A DNA stretch of 64,000 nucleotides from Bacillota bacterium (GTDB lineage: Bacteria > Bacillota > UBA4882 > UBA8346), in NCBI GenBank assembly GCA_023426245.1, contig JAFABB010000034.1, positions 93,440 through 157,439 on the forward strand, given 5' to 3'. Numbering within the stretch: position 1 is the stretch's first letter; each line of letters opens with the position of its first letter. The notes beneath the pieces are model-generated. The model saw only the letters and a program-made list of their open reading frames with translations, had not been told where the DNA came from and made no database searches. Both the position numbers and the translations under genes were made by a program. Below are positions 36,470 through 45,492 of the stretch, one piece after another.

Positions 36470-38422
36470 TTACAATACTTTCTCGACGGCCTCTCTTTTG
36501 AGTACACTTTCGACAATTTCTTGTACCGTTTGTACAGGGATCACTTGAATATCTATTAAATTGGCAGGAACATCTTTTTCATTTTCTTTGGGTACGAAAA
36601 CCCGTCGAATACCAGCTTGTCTGGCTCCATATATTTTTTCAATAACTCCCCCAACCGCCTTCACCTTGCCTTGTATGGAAACCTCTCCGGTTACTGCGAC
36701 GTCCTGCGGGATCGAGCGCCCGGTAATACAACTGATGATCGCTAAAGTTATGGCTACGCCTGCTGACGGACCGTCAATTTTACCTCCGCCAATTACATTG
36801 ACGTGGACATCATAATCAGCCATATCCATACCGGTAACCAACCTTACAACCGAAGCGGCATTAAATACCGAATCTTTCGCCATACTGCCGGCCGTGTCAT
36901 TGAAGCGAAGTCTGCCTTTCCCTTTCTCGCTTGCCGGAAAGCAAACAGCCTCAATTTCCAGAATTGATCCTACGAAACCACTTACGCCAAGCCCAAAGAT
37001 CTTGCCGATTTCCTGCGTTTCGGATGCTTTCACGATCAAATAAGGGGATAAACGGCTTACTTGGAAGACTTCTAATAAATCATCCTTACGGATTTGAACT
37101 TCCCCCGGATCTTTTTCAGCGACTTTATTTTTATATAACGCCAATCCAAAAGCATCCGCTAAGATTCCAGCTGCTTTACGTCCTTCGATGGTATAATCGC
37201 TGATCAACTCGGGTATTTCCGGACCAATATTCGCTTTGATTCGAGAAGCAGAACGTATTACGATTTCTTTAATATCATCTTGATCCAAAGGTTCAAAATA
37301 CACTTCGGCGCACCGCGACCGAATTGCCGGACTAATTTCCGAAGGGTCTCTTGTGGTCGCAGCAATCAGGATGAAATCAGCTGGAGCCCCGTCAGCGAAC
37401 AGTTTCTTAATATATTTGGGAACATTGGGATCACTGGGGTCATAGTAAGCGGAGTCAAAAATGACTCGTTTATCTTCAAGTACTTTCAACAATTTATTTT
37501 GCAACATTGAATCCATTTCGCCTATTTCATCAATAAACAAAACTCCACCATGAGCATCAGTCACTAACCCCAATTTAGGTTCAGGAACTCCACCCTCAGC
37601 CAAATCCCTTTTAGCCCCCTGATAAATCGGATCATGAACTGAACCTAACAAGGGATTAGTAACTTCCCGAGGATCCCACCGCAAAGTTGTACCATCGACT
37701 TCCACAAAAGGCCCATTCTCTTGAAAAGGGGTAAAAGGTAATTTCTTAGCCTCTTCCAATACCAGACGTGCTACCGTGGTTTTACCAACTCCCGGAGGTC
37801 CATAAAGAATTACATGTTGGGGAAAGGGGGACGCAATTTTAGCCAGTAGTGATGTCACAGCCCGTTCTTGCCCGACAACATCTCCCAAAGTCGTAGGTTT
37901 TAATGCTTCCATGGCTGATTTGGAAAGATTGATTTGGTCCATTTTTTCGAGTTCGGCCAATTTTTTAAGGGTATGAGGATTGTCCGGACCTGAGGACTCT
38001 TGGAGAATCTGAACTTTTATCTCCTTTAAATACTCTTCATGACGCTGTTGCATCCGCTCGGCAATTTTTTTCTCAATCTTTTCTTCAACGGTCCGGCGGG
38101 CAATTAGATCAGCAATCTCTTCTTCAATTTCATTAATGATTTGCGGCAAATCTTTATGCAACGGCATTGTATCGATTGTCGGGTCTTCAAATACGATACG
38201 TTGCAAAGCGAGTACACGTTCTTCAATCATTTCCGAACGCATGAGTTTTAAAGCCTCTAATTTTCCGGCTTTTAAAATAAGTTTATCTGAACCATATAAA
38301 TTAGAAAGTAAAGCAAAAACAGCTGCCACTTGTCTGGTCAACTGCTCTTCATCCAATAAACGTTCATGAAGGGGAATCGTATTTTGGGGCCCGTCAGTAA
38401 GTTTTTTCTTTAAACCTTTCAT
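36470..38422 (-). CDS. Lon-family ATP-dependent protease, LonC type
   Basis: 650 residues. ATG 38422 follows AAAGGAG; the longer frame is rejected. There is no Lon N-terminal substrate domain; instead a charged helical N-terminus (about 1-155). AAA+ domain with Walker A YGPPGVGKTT and Walker B VLFIDEIGEM; Lon protease domain from about 455 with catalytic Ser in DGPSAGVA and Lys in AVGGVIEKIYGA. The frame-internal NPLLGSVHDP loop is typical of LonB/LonC. It lies 38 bp after rplI on the same strand, so it is probably co-transcribed. Confidence 0.9.
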   Translation of the reverse strand: MKGLKKKLTDGPQNTIPLHERLLDEEQLTRQVAAVFALLSNLYGSDKLILKAGKLEALKLMRSEMIEERVLALQRIVFEDPTIDTMPLHKDLPQIINEIEEEIADLIARRTVEEKIEKKIAERMQQRHEEYLKEIKVQILQESSGPDNPHTLKKLAELEKMDQINLSKSAMEALKPTTLGDVVGQERAVTSLLAKIASPFPQHVILYGPPGVGKTTVARLVLEEAKKLPFTPFQENGPFVEVDGTTLRWDPREVTNPLLGSVHDPIYQGAKRDLAEGGVPEPKLGLVTDAHGGVLFIDEIGEMDSMLQNKLLKVLEDKRVIFDSAYYDPSDPNVPKYIKKLFADGAPADFILIAATTRDPSEISPAIRSRCAEVYFEPLDQDDIKEIVIRSASRIKANIGPEIPELISDYTIEGRKAAGILADAFGLALYKNKVAEKDPGEVQIRKDDLLEVFQVSRLSPYLIVKASETQEIGKIFGLGVSGFVGSILEIEAVCFPASEKGKGRLRFNDTAGSMAKDSVFNAASVVRLVTGMDMADYDVHVNVIGGGKIDGPSAGVAITLAIISCITGRSIPQDVAVTGEVSIQGKVKAVGGVIEKIYGARQAGIRRVFVPKENEKDVPANLIDIQVIPVQTVQEIVESVLKREAVEKVL

Positions 38423-38460
38423 TAAAACTCCTTTCCTTAGAGACATCGCGCACGTGCGCA

Positions 38461-38907
38461 TTATTCCCCAATTACTTTTACTGTGATTTCAGTGGAAATA
38501 CCTTTATATAAATGAATTTTTACCGGGTATTCGCCAACATTTTTAATTGAATCATCAATAGCCAGTTTACGTTTATCCAAGTCCAGGCCTTGCTCTTTTT
38601 TAATTTGGTCAGCCACGTCCTTGGCAGTTATGGAACCAAATAAGCGTCCGCCTTCACCGGTTTTCACCTTAAAAGTCACCATACAACCCACTAATTTTTG
38701 GGCGAGACTTTGGGCTTCGGCCTGCTCCATTTCCTCTTTTCTGGCTGCACTTTCCTTCTTATCATTGAGTACTTTTAAATTGCTCGGGGTAGCCTCGATC
38801 GCCAATCCTTTCGGTAAAAGAAAATTTCTGGCATAACCGTCCGAAACCTCTTTAACCTCTCCACGTTTGCCTAAAGCCTTGACATCCTGATTAAGAATTA
38901 CCTTCAT
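38461..38907 (-). CDS. rplI: 50S ribosomal protein L9
   Basis: 148 residues, full length. It starts MKVILNQDVKALGKRGEVKEV with the N-terminal RNA-binding domain, a long connecting helix (NLKVLNDKKESAARKEEMEQ) and a C-terminal domain (FGSITAKDVADQIKKE). ATG 38907 follows GGTGGAAAACA. It is 14 bp downstream of the MazG-like gene. Confidence 0.97.
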   Translation of the reverse strand: MKVILNQDVKALGKRGEVKEVSDGYARNFLLPKGLAIEATPSNLKVLNDKKESAARKEEMEQAEAQSLAQKLVGCMVTFKVKTGEGGRLFGSITAKDVADQIKKEQGLDLDKRKLAIDDSIKNVGEYPVKIHLYKGISTEITVKVIGE

Positions 38908-38921
38908 TGTTTTCCACCCGC

Positions 38922-39242
38922 CTAACTTTGCTGTCTTTCTTTAAAATATTGTTCTAAGTTTGTTACATCCCCATACCACTCTTCAATTTCATGTTCCTGG
39001 AGCGGGGCCGATTCTAAGCGGTTGATAATCTTTTGATCCAGCTTATCAAAGGGGATACTTAAACGCTTTCCAAGAAAATAACAACCCATAATCAAAGCAG
39101 CCAATGAATCCGCTATCATCTCTTCATTATTTTTAACCATTGCTTTAAATAAAGCCCCGATTCCCGAAACGAGTTCGGCCTTTAGCCATTCAATCGTGCG
39201 AACGTTCTTAACAATATTAATATCAGGGCTGTTAGAAGACAT
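38922..39242 (-). CDS. MazG-like protein
   Basis: 106 residues, all-helical: VRTIEWLKAELVSGIGALFKAM, EEMIADSLAALIMGCYFLGKRL. The pattern fits the Firmicute MazG-like family, related to NTP pyrophosphohydrolases. A full EExxE metal site is not evident, so catalysis is uncertain. ATG 39242 heads a unit with rplI and lonC, beyond the rpsR terminator. Confidence 0.75.
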   Translation of the reverse strand: MSSNSPDINIVKNVRTIEWLKAELVSGIGALFKAMVKNNEEMIADSLAALIMGCYFLGKRLSIPFDKLDQKIINRLESAPLQEHEIEEWYGDVTNLEQYFKERQQS

Positions 39243-39450
39243 TAAGTGTTTCTCCTTTCAACCCATTGTATTCTCTATCGCGAAAAAATTTCCTGCGTAA
39301 TTTGGTACGTAGAGATTGGTAATCAAGATAACCTTACCCAGAAAAAAACTTTTTAATTGTTTCCCGGTGTCTATGAAGAACTCATTTAGCTATAAGAAGC
39401 ATAGAGATTCATTTTCTTTCTTCAGACTTTCTTACAGAAATCTTATTTGT

Positions 39451-39473
39451 AAAAAAAGAGGCCGTTGGCCTCT
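39451..39473 (-). terminator. Rho-independent terminator of the rpsF operon
   Basis: AGAGGCC and GGCCTCT form a perfect 7-bp stem with a 3-nt loop followed by seven Ts on the minus strand. The stem begins inside the rpsR stop codon. Confidence 0.85.
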
Positions 39474-39738
39474 ATTCACTGGTAAAAGGAAGTAATGCAA
39501 TCTGTCTTGCACGTTTAATGGCAATCGTCAGTTGACGTTGATGAACTGCACAATTGCCGGAGATCCGACGCGGTAATATTTTACCCCGTTCGGTGATAAA
39601 TTTACGAATTTTAGCAGTTTCTTTATAATCAATGCTTTGCACTTTATCAACACAAAAAGAACAAATCTTCTTTTTGGGCCGCCGCATCATGCGTTCTTTT
39701 CCACCGCTATTTTCTCTATCTCCATTATTTCTGCCCAT
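39472..39738 (-). CDS. rpsR: 30S ribosomal protein S18
   Basis: 88 residues from ATG 39738 (binding site GGAGGCGAAATCA). The core KKICSFCVDKVQSIDYKE, ITERGKILPRRISGNC and HQRQLTIAIKRARQIALLP is complete. Cysteines in CSFC and GNC make this the zinc-binding (C+) form. It is the last gene of rpsF-ssb-rpsR. Confidence 0.97.
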   Translation of the reverse strand: MGRNNGDRENSGGKERMMRRPKKKICSFCVDKVQSIDYKETAKIRKFITERGKILPRRISGNCAVHQRQLTIAIKRARQIALLPFTSE

Positions 39739-39762
39739 TGATTTCGCCTCCACTAGATCCAC

Positions 39763-40176
39763 CTAAAAGGGAAGATCATCGAGATTAATTCCTTCCATAT
39801 CATCATTCGCTTCGGTCATATTATTTGAACTGCCATGTCCGGATGAAACCGCCTCATCGCGAGCTTTTTCCAAAAACTGCACCCGGCTGGCCACTACTTC
39901 AGCAGATTTGCGTTTTTGGCCATCTTGTGTCTCATAGTTCCGGATTTGCAATCTGCCTTCCACTGCCACAAGACGTCCCTTTTTCAGATAATTGGCGACA
40001 ACCTCCGCCTGTTTTTGCCAGGTTACGATACGGATAAAATCCGTTTCCCGTTCACCCTGCTGATTCGTGGTTTGTCGGTCGACTGCCAAATCAAAATTCG
40101 CAACTGCAACACCATTTGGAGTATAACGAAGTTCCGGGTCCCTGGTTAACCTACCAATTAGGGCGATATGATTCAT
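39763..40176 (-). CDS. ssb: Single-stranded DNA-binding protein
   Basis: 137 residues. ATG 40176 (9 nt after GAAGGTG) gives MNHIALIGRLTRDPELRYTP; the upstream GTG is inside the binding site. OB fold about 1-105 (ERETDFIRIVTWQKQAEVVA, VEGRLQIRNYETQDGQKR), an acidic linker, and the conserved partner-binding tip DDLPF. It is the middle gene of the rpsF operon. Confidence 0.97.
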   Translation of the reverse strand: MNHIALIGRLTRDPELRYTPNGVAVANFDLAVDRQTTNQQGERETDFIRIVTWQKQAEVVANYLKKGRLVAVEGRLQIRNYETQDGQKRKSAEVVASRVQFLEKARDEAVSSGHGSSNNMTEANDDMEGINLDDLPF

Positions 40177-40193
40177 CTTAACAATCACCTTCG

Positions 40194-40481
40194 TTACTCA
40201 TCTTTTTTGATCACTAATTGGCGTACCACATCGTCTTGAATCCTTAAAACACGATCCAATTCCTGGGCTACGCTACTCGGAGATTTAAAAGTCATTAAAA
40301 CATAGTGTCCTTCAGTAATGTTGTTTACTTCATAGGCAAGACGTCGTTTACCCCAACGGTCGGTCTTCACAATCTCTCCTCCGCCGTTTTTGACAACATC
40401 CTCAAAACGGGACACCGTAGCAACAATGGCTTCTTCCTCCAATTCAGGTTTTAGAATAAACATTGATTCGTAATTCCTCAC
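40194..40481 (-). CDS. rpsF: 30S ribosomal protein S6
   Basis: 95 residues from GTG 40481 (after GGAGGAGGTGGTTTCAG), giving the family start MRNYESMFILKPELEEE. It contains TDRWGKRRLAYEVNNITEGH and ends in a short acidic tail. It is the first gene of rpsF-ssb-rpsR. The promoter must lie in the 170 bp upstream; none is unambiguous. Confidence 0.96.
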   Translation of the reverse strand: MRNYESMFILKPELEEEAIVATVSRFEDVVKNGGGEIVKTDRWGKRRLAYEVNNITEGHYVLMTFKSPSSVAQELDRVLRIQDDVVRQLVIKKDE

Positions 40482-40649
40482 CTGAAACCACCTCCTCCCT
40501 CTGGACTTTGAAGCGTCAAATATTGACACTTACTTTGGCCCTGTCCAAAATGTTTTCACCATAAAACAAGCGCTTTACACTGAATATGTTGATGATTCAT
40601 TTTCACAGAGCAGGGAATCCATTGTAGAATTATACACTTTAATCTCATT

Positions 40650-40880
40650 TTATTCAAGGGGTTTTAGAGTAGAATTTTCAGAAATTAAAATAGATGGTAA
40701 TGCCGACTTGACAACGGTTTTTACTGCTTTTTCAAATTGAGGCCGTGATAACATCACGACCCGATTACATTTTAAACACTTAATGCGGAAATCCATACCT
40801 ACCCGCAGAACCTCCCAATCAGTCCCGCCGCAGGGATGTACTTTTCGCATTTTAACAATATCGCCAATGTAAAACTTCAT
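40650..40880 (-). CDS. DUF951 protein
   Basis: 76 residues: MKFYIGDIVKMRKVHPCGGTDWEVLRVGMDFRIKCLKCNRVVMLSRPQFEK. This is the DUF951 pattern, usually found close to rpsF in Firmicutes, with a Cys and a CLKC that may hold a metal. The function is unknown. It is on the same strand as rpsF, 169 bp upstream. Confidence 0.88.
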   Translation of the reverse strand: MKFYIGDIVKMRKVHPCGGTDWEVLRVGMDFRIKCLKCNRVVMLSRPQFEKAVKTVVKSALPSILISENSTLKPLE

Positions 40881-41048
40881 TTGATATCCCTCATATTGAT
40901 GTTTTATTCATTCTTGATAATTGAAATGATTGGCTTGGCGAGTGCGAGTATGAGCCTTATTTCAATCACCACAGGATATTTTCAAAATATAAAAGCCTCA
41001 ATCCGATAATTCAATGAAATGAACGTTGTAAAAAGAATCGCTTCCAAT

Positions 41049-41432
41049 TCACCCTTTGCCGTTAATGAAAGAAGTGTACGCTGCCGGAGCAAGTAAATTA
41101 TTCGTTTCTTTAGGGTCAACAGGTTCAATGATAAAAATCCATCCTTTTCCATAAGGATCTTGATTAACAAATTCCGGACTATGTTCAAGCGAATCATTGA
41201 TTTCCATTACTTCACCACTGATTGGCGCATAGATTTCGGAAACCGCTTTCACAGATTCAATGGTAGCGATAGGTTCTTTAGCCGTTACCTTATCCCCTAC
41301 GCTGGGTAAATCAACAAAAACAATATCCCCTAATTCTTTTTGAGCATAATCCGTAATTCCTACTTTAACCCTTTCTCCTTCAAGTTTAACCCATTCATGT
41401 TCCTCAGTGTATTTAAGATCTTTCGGTAGCAA
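41049..41432 (-). CDS. gcvH: Glycine cleavage system H protein (lipoyl carrier)
   Basis: 127 residues from TTG 41432, 8 nt after GGGAGG; the frame extends upstream but has no other plausible start. It has LKYTEEHEWVKLEGERVKVGI, the lipoylation Lys in IESVKAVSEIYAPISGEV, and GWIFIIEPVDPKE. No gcvT or gcvP is nearby, so it may serve distant partners or act as a lipoate relay. Confidence 0.93.
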   Translation of the reverse strand: MLPKDLKYTEEHEWVKLEGERVKVGITDYAQKELGDIVFVDLPSVGDKVTAKEPIATIESVKAVSEIYAPISGEVMEINDSLEHSPEFVNQDPYGKGWIFIIEPVDPKETNNLLAPAAYTSFINGKG

Positions 41433-42427
41433 TATGATTACCTCCCTTTCCAAATCATAGATTTTTTCGACAGCCAAAAATAGTTTCCTTCTAAATTTGT
41501 GCTATTTACAGTTTATTTTAGTGATTTACCTTTAAAAATCTTCTTTGTGATACCCAAAATCCTGCTATTTGAGATTTTCAATCATCAAAATCAGGCTCTG
41601 CGCTTCTCCAAAAGGTACAGTATATACAGCCGGTTAATTCACCTTCATCAGGATTTTTTCATATGATATATAAATCTTCCGGCCAAAAAAGAAAGGAGGT
41701 CCATCATGTTTGATATTTTAGCCGCTATCTTAAATCCAATCCTAAAAAGAAAAGGAAAAACAATGATTTTAATTTGGCATCGCAAAAAATCCCCCGATTA
41801 AAATGTGGGTAGCGCGCATGCGCTAAGACTATTCCCGATTTCTCAATTTTGCGCCGGATAGGCTGAATAATTTTCCTTGCTCCCACATGGGTTCAAAACA
41901 TGTTCCCCAAACACTTTCAAAATCTCAGAACAATAGTTTCCCTTTGTATTGATATTCTCTTTAAAAAAATCTAAAGCGACAGCTTGCGCGCCTATAAGCA
42001 CGCAAGTCTTTTTTAAAGAGCGCATTCATCTTTCTTAAACTTCCAAAAGTTTCTTTCCTTTTTTACGAATCAATCAATCATCAGCATATTGGTATTATAC
42101 CCCAGCATCCAGAATATTACCTGTAGATAAAAAGCCTTATTAATCCTCCTTGGTTCCCGTTTAAATAGGGTTCAGCAGGAATTTTCTATAAAAATGCAGA
42201 ATTATTATATACAGAATATTTTAAATTCAAGCGTTTCGAACCAAAACTGGTGACATAAAGAAGCTGAAAATTAGAATATGAACCGGCATAAAGTCCATGA
42301 AATACTTTAAACCATGGTAAAAAGCCGGTGAAAATCACCAAATTGTCCGGAATTCACCTGAGAAACCGCGGATCAACATACGATTTCGCCAAGTCAAACG
42401 TTGGGTAGAAAAATAAAAGGATATAAA
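41433..42427. other. Long intergenic region before the mla operon
   Basis: About 1 kb with no long gene. It holds a 31-residue open frame with a strong binding site (41706-41801), a palindrome (AGCGC-GCAT-GCGCT, 41811-41824), a hairpin at 41980-42012 (CTTGCG/CGCAAG) and a low-complexity stretch. The last 150 bp include paired words (GGTGAAAATCACC near 42330) that could structure the mla leader. No known riboswitch is recognised. Confidence 0.45.
41706..41801 (+). CDS. Small ORF, 31 residues, strong binding site
   Basis: ATG 41706 follows AAGAAAGGAGGTCCATC, as good a binding site as any in the window. The product begins MFDILAAILNPILKRKGKT and ends IWHRKKSPD: a short hydrophobic segment and a basic tail. 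A palindrome follows just past the TAA. It could be a small membrane peptide or toxin-like peptide; I do not recognise the family. Confidence 0.45.
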   Translation: MFDILAAILNPILKRKGKTMILIWHRKKSPD

Positions 42428-43228
42428 ATGCCGACACAGTGGAATTCACCGAAGATTAATCTCCTGTCCTTTATTGGCAAAAAAGTACTCATCATTTTAT
42501 TCCATGTGGGGTCAATGACTCAGCTTTATTTACGGAGTTTTCGATCCTTTCTTTCCCATACAGTATATTGGAAAAATGTCATTGTAGAAATGGAATTTAT
42601 CGGCGTCAAGTCGCTTCCGATTGTATTAGCAATTTCGGCATCTACAGGGATGGTTTTTTCACTGCAGATCGCCAAAATTTTTGCTACTTTTGGCCTTTCT
42701 TCCCAGTTAGGGCAAGGACTTGCTCTCGCTTTCGCCAGAGAATTGGCTCCCGTACTAACCGGGGTTGTTGTAGCCGGTAGAGTCGGATCATCCATTGCGG
42801 CAGAAATTGGTTCCATGAAAGTGACTGAACAAATAGAAGCTCTTGAAGCTTTATCTACCGATCCCATTGACTACTTAATCGCTCCCAAAATCATTGCCGC
42901 CGCCGCAATGTTGCCGCTGTTAGTCATATTTGCAGATTTCTTTGGAATTTTTTGCGGATTTGCATTGGCAGTGAGTTATGCCCACATTTCGGCCACTGAT
43001 ATCATCAGCGGGATATTAACTTTCGTAACTTATTGGGACTTCTTAGGCGGTTTGATTAAGGCATTTTTCTTCGGACTTATTATCGCCGGAGTTGGCGCGT
43101 ATCAGGGTCTACATACAACCAACGGAGCAATCGGTGTGGGAAATTCAACAACCCAATCCGTAGTAATATCCAGTATTTCCATATTCATTTCCAATTATTT
43201 TTTATCCATGATTTTATATCGCTTGTGA
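42428..43228 (+). CDS. mlaE: MlaE-type ABC transporter permease
   Basis: Permease of the phospholipid transport system. ATG 42428 follows AAAGGATATAAA; the longer frame lacks a site. About 266 residues, six membrane segments, with the family stretches IVLAISASTGMVFSLQIAK, FARELAPVLTGVVVAGRVGS and SIAAEIGSMKVTEQIEALEA. It is the first of three genes in the order permease-ATPase-MCE, as in Mla systems of diderm bacteria. Confidence 0.94.
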   Translation: MPTQWNSPKINLLSFIGKKVLIILFHVGSMTQLYLRSFRSFLSHTVYWKNVIVEMEFIGVKSLPIVLAISASTGMVFSLQIAKIFATFGLSSQLGQGLALAFARELAPVLTGVVVAGRVGSSIAAEIGSMKVTEQIEALEALSTDPIDYLIAPKIIAAAAMLPLLVIFADFFGIFCGFALAVSYAHISATDIISGILTFVTYWDFLGGLIKAFFFGLIIAGVGAYQGLHTTNGAIGVGNSTTQSVVISSISIFISNYFLSMILYRL

Positions 43229-43284
43229 CTCGCTATTTTTTTATCAGGAACTTTTCAAGGCTTAAATGGAGATAAAAATAAACG

Positions 43285-44013
43285 ATGATATCCATTTCGA
43301 AACTTCACTACCAAATTAATGATCAAATGATTATCCACGATCTTTATGTTGAATTTTACAAAGGAGAAACTTTTGCAATTCTTGGTCCAAGCGGATGTGG
43401 AAAAAGTACGTTATTGCGTCTGATCATGGGGCTTATTAAGCCAGTTTCCGGTTCTATCATAATTGAAGGGCAAAATACTCAAAACTTAACCCGGCAAGAA
43501 TGGCAAGAAGTCCGCAGCAAAATGAGTTTGGTATTCCAGTCGGCAGCCCTTTTCGATTCCCTTACAGTGTTCGAAAATGTTGCCTTTAGTTTACGTCGCC
43601 TGGAACTTCCCGAACCGACAATTCGGGAGGGGGTAACCCGGTCATTAGAAATCGTTGGACTTTCAGCTGATACAATGAGTAAAATGCCTTCTGATTTAAG
43701 TGGTGGTATGAAAAAACGGGTCGCAATCGCGCGAGCCATTGCCATCAAACCTCCGATTTTGCTTTATGATGAGCCAACCGCCGGTCTGGACCCAATGATT
43801 GCAGATACCATCAATGAATTAATTCTTGATTTGCAAAAAAAAATGGGAATTACCTCCATCGTGGTAACCCATGACATGATTAGCGCTTTAAAGGTAGCCG
43901 ATCGAATCGGTTTATTGTATCAAGGCCAGCTCGTTGAAATCAAGCAACGTTCGGAAGTCTCAAAAGCCGAACATCCTTTGTTTAAAGAATTCTTCAAACA
44001 TTACCGGTTATAA
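43285..44013 (+). CDS. mlaF: MlaF-type ABC transporter ATPase
   Basis: 242 residues. Walker A LGPSGCGKST, Q-loop VFQSAALFDSLTVFENVAF (characteristic of MlaF), signature DLSGGMKKRVAIARAIA, Walker B PILLYDEPTAGLDP and the H-loop VVTHDM. It powers the MlaE permease. 56 bp after mlaE, 52 bp before the MCE gene. Confidence 0.95.
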   Translation: MISISKLHYQINDQMIIHDLYVEFYKGETFAILGPSGCGKSTLLRLIMGLIKPVSGSIIIEGQNTQNLTRQEWQEVRSKMSLVFQSAALFDSLTVFENVAFSLRRLELPEPTIREGVTRSLEIVGLSADTMSKMPSDLSGGMKKRVAIARAIAIKPPILLYDEPTAGLDPMIADTINELILDLQKKMGITSIVVTHDMISALKVADRIGLLYQGQLVEIKQRSEVSKAEHPLFKEFFKHYRL

Positions 44014-44065
44014 AAGGGCTTACTTATTGTAATTTCAAAAATGACGCCCTGATGGAGGCAATTGT

Positions 44066-45490
44066 ATGAATTTGGCAAGTCCAGAAACAAAAGTCGGTTT
44101 CTTTTCAATTACTGCGTTGCTTGCCGTTTGCTTTGCTTTTCTGTGGCTGAACGGCTCGCAACTATTTCAAAGAGGTAATACCATCGAAGCTGTTTTTGAT
44201 CGTGTTGAAGGACTAAAACCCGGGGCATCCATTCAGCTTGCCGGTGTTGATGTGGGCAGAGTATCCCGTATTTACTTCGAAGATCGCCGCGTAATCGTAG
44301 TCATGCGCATTAACCGAAATATACAGCTCCCCCAATCTGTCAAAGTTTTGATTGCCAGTTCCGGTATAGTCGGGGACAAATATTTAGATATTGTCCCATG
44401 CAAACCCGGAGAAGTGCCCGCAAACTCCAAGCGCTTATTTGGAGAAAGTCCGGTCACAATTGAACAGTTTTATACCACCGCCTATGAAGTTTTAGATTCG
44501 TTACATGCAGTTGCTTACTCATTAAAGAATTTTCTAGCCGATCCGGAAGTAACCGATTCTTTGAGAAATACTGTCAACCGGATGGATAAAATCAGCGCCG
44601 ATTTGGAAGAAATAACGGCTCAATTTCATAATATCAATATGGCTGAAATTTTTGGACGCATCAACCACATTGCTTTAATGATGGAATCTCTCTCCGAAAC
44701 CAATGGGCCAAAACTTAACGAATTGGTTTCGAATATTACCGGCGTATCCTCCCAATTAGCAGAAATCGCCCTCACTGCCAACAGGTTGTTAAAGAGCATG
44801 GATGATGGCCAAACAGGGGAAAATTTGAAACAAACGATTGCCAATGCGAAAGAAATTACCGCTGATTTAGAGAAATTTACAACCATCCTTGCAAATAAAC
44901 AACAAAATATCGAACAATTGCTTCAGGATGCCCATGAAACCATGCAGGCAATCAAAAAGGCGGCGGATAGTATTGATAATGTTTTAAATCAAATATCAAC
45001 CGGTGACAATCCAATATCTAAGGTGCAAAAAACATTGAATGATACCAGCGAAGCCGTTGATAAAGTTAACAATTATCTGGCTGCCTTTGAACAAATTTCA
45101 GTCAAAAATGGTATTGGAGTTAACTATCAACCGGACAAGGAGCCCATGCTCGATTATGAAATGAATTTATCTTTCAATCCTCAAAACTCAATTTTATTGG
45201 GATTAAAAGATATTGGACGAGACAACATGGCTACTTTCCAATGGGTCTTGACCTCTCCAAAATATCTAACCCGAGTCGGTATCTATCAAAACAAATTTGG
45301 GTTAGGCCTTGATGTCCCTCTTTCAAGCCGGCTTTTACTCGGTTTTAACCTCTGGGATAATTATTCTCCAAATATAGGAATCCATTCCGCCTGGGAAATA
45401 AGTCCCAATTGGTCCTTATCCCTGGGCGGAGAATCGAATCTTAAGACTGATGAAAGCATTTGGGATCTTGAGTTATGGAGGAACTTTTAA
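44066..45490 (+). CDS. mlaD: MCE/MlaD protein with predicted outer-membrane beta-barrel
   Basis: 474 residues. N-terminal anchor helix (about 12-30); MCE domain about 38-115 (FDRVEGLKPGASIQLAGVDVGRV); a long helical region about 135-330 with repeated heptads; and a C-terminal stretch about 345-474 of alternating short beta-strands (MLDYEMNLSFNPQNSILLGL, RVGIYQNKFGLGLDVPL, WSLSLGGESNLKTDES). The last residue is Phe (DLELWRNF), as in Bam-inserted barrels. This MlaD-barrel fusion has been described for diderm Firmicutes (Veillonella), where it spans the envelope. ATG 44066 follows GATGGAGGCAATTGT. The gene ends 2 bp from a converging gene. Confidence 0.9.
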   Translation: MNLASPETKVGFFSITALLAVCFAFLWLNGSQLFQRGNTIEAVFDRVEGLKPGASIQLAGVDVGRVSRIYFEDRRVIVVMRINRNIQLPQSVKVLIASSGIVGDKYLDIVPCKPGEVPANSKRLFGESPVTIEQFYTTAYEVLDSLHAVAYSLKNFLADPEVTDSLRNTVNRMDKISADLEEITAQFHNINMAEIFGRINHIALMMESLSETNGPKLNELVSNITGVSSQLAEIALTANRLLKSMDDGQTGENLKQTIANAKEITADLEKFTTILANKQQNIEQLLQDAHETMQAIKKAADSIDNVLNQISTGDNPISKVQKTLNDTSEAVDKVNNYLAAFEQISVKNGIGVNYQPDKEPMLDYEMNLSFNPQNSILLGLKDIGRDNMATFQWVLTSPKYLTRVGIYQNKFGLGLDVPLSSRLLLGFNLWDNYSPNIGIHSAWEISPNWSLSLGGESNLKTDESIWDLELWRNF

Positions 45491-45492
45491 AT

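Noticed and set aside
41843..42025. 60-residue minus-strand open frame
   Set aside because: No convincing binding site and it overlaps a hairpin of CTTGCG/CGCAAG arms; composition not protein-like enough.
42300..42400. Cobalamin riboswitch before mlaE
   Set aside because: A GGTGAAAATCACC stem is present but the AGYCAGRAGACCTGCC box is absent and the gene is not cobalamin-related.
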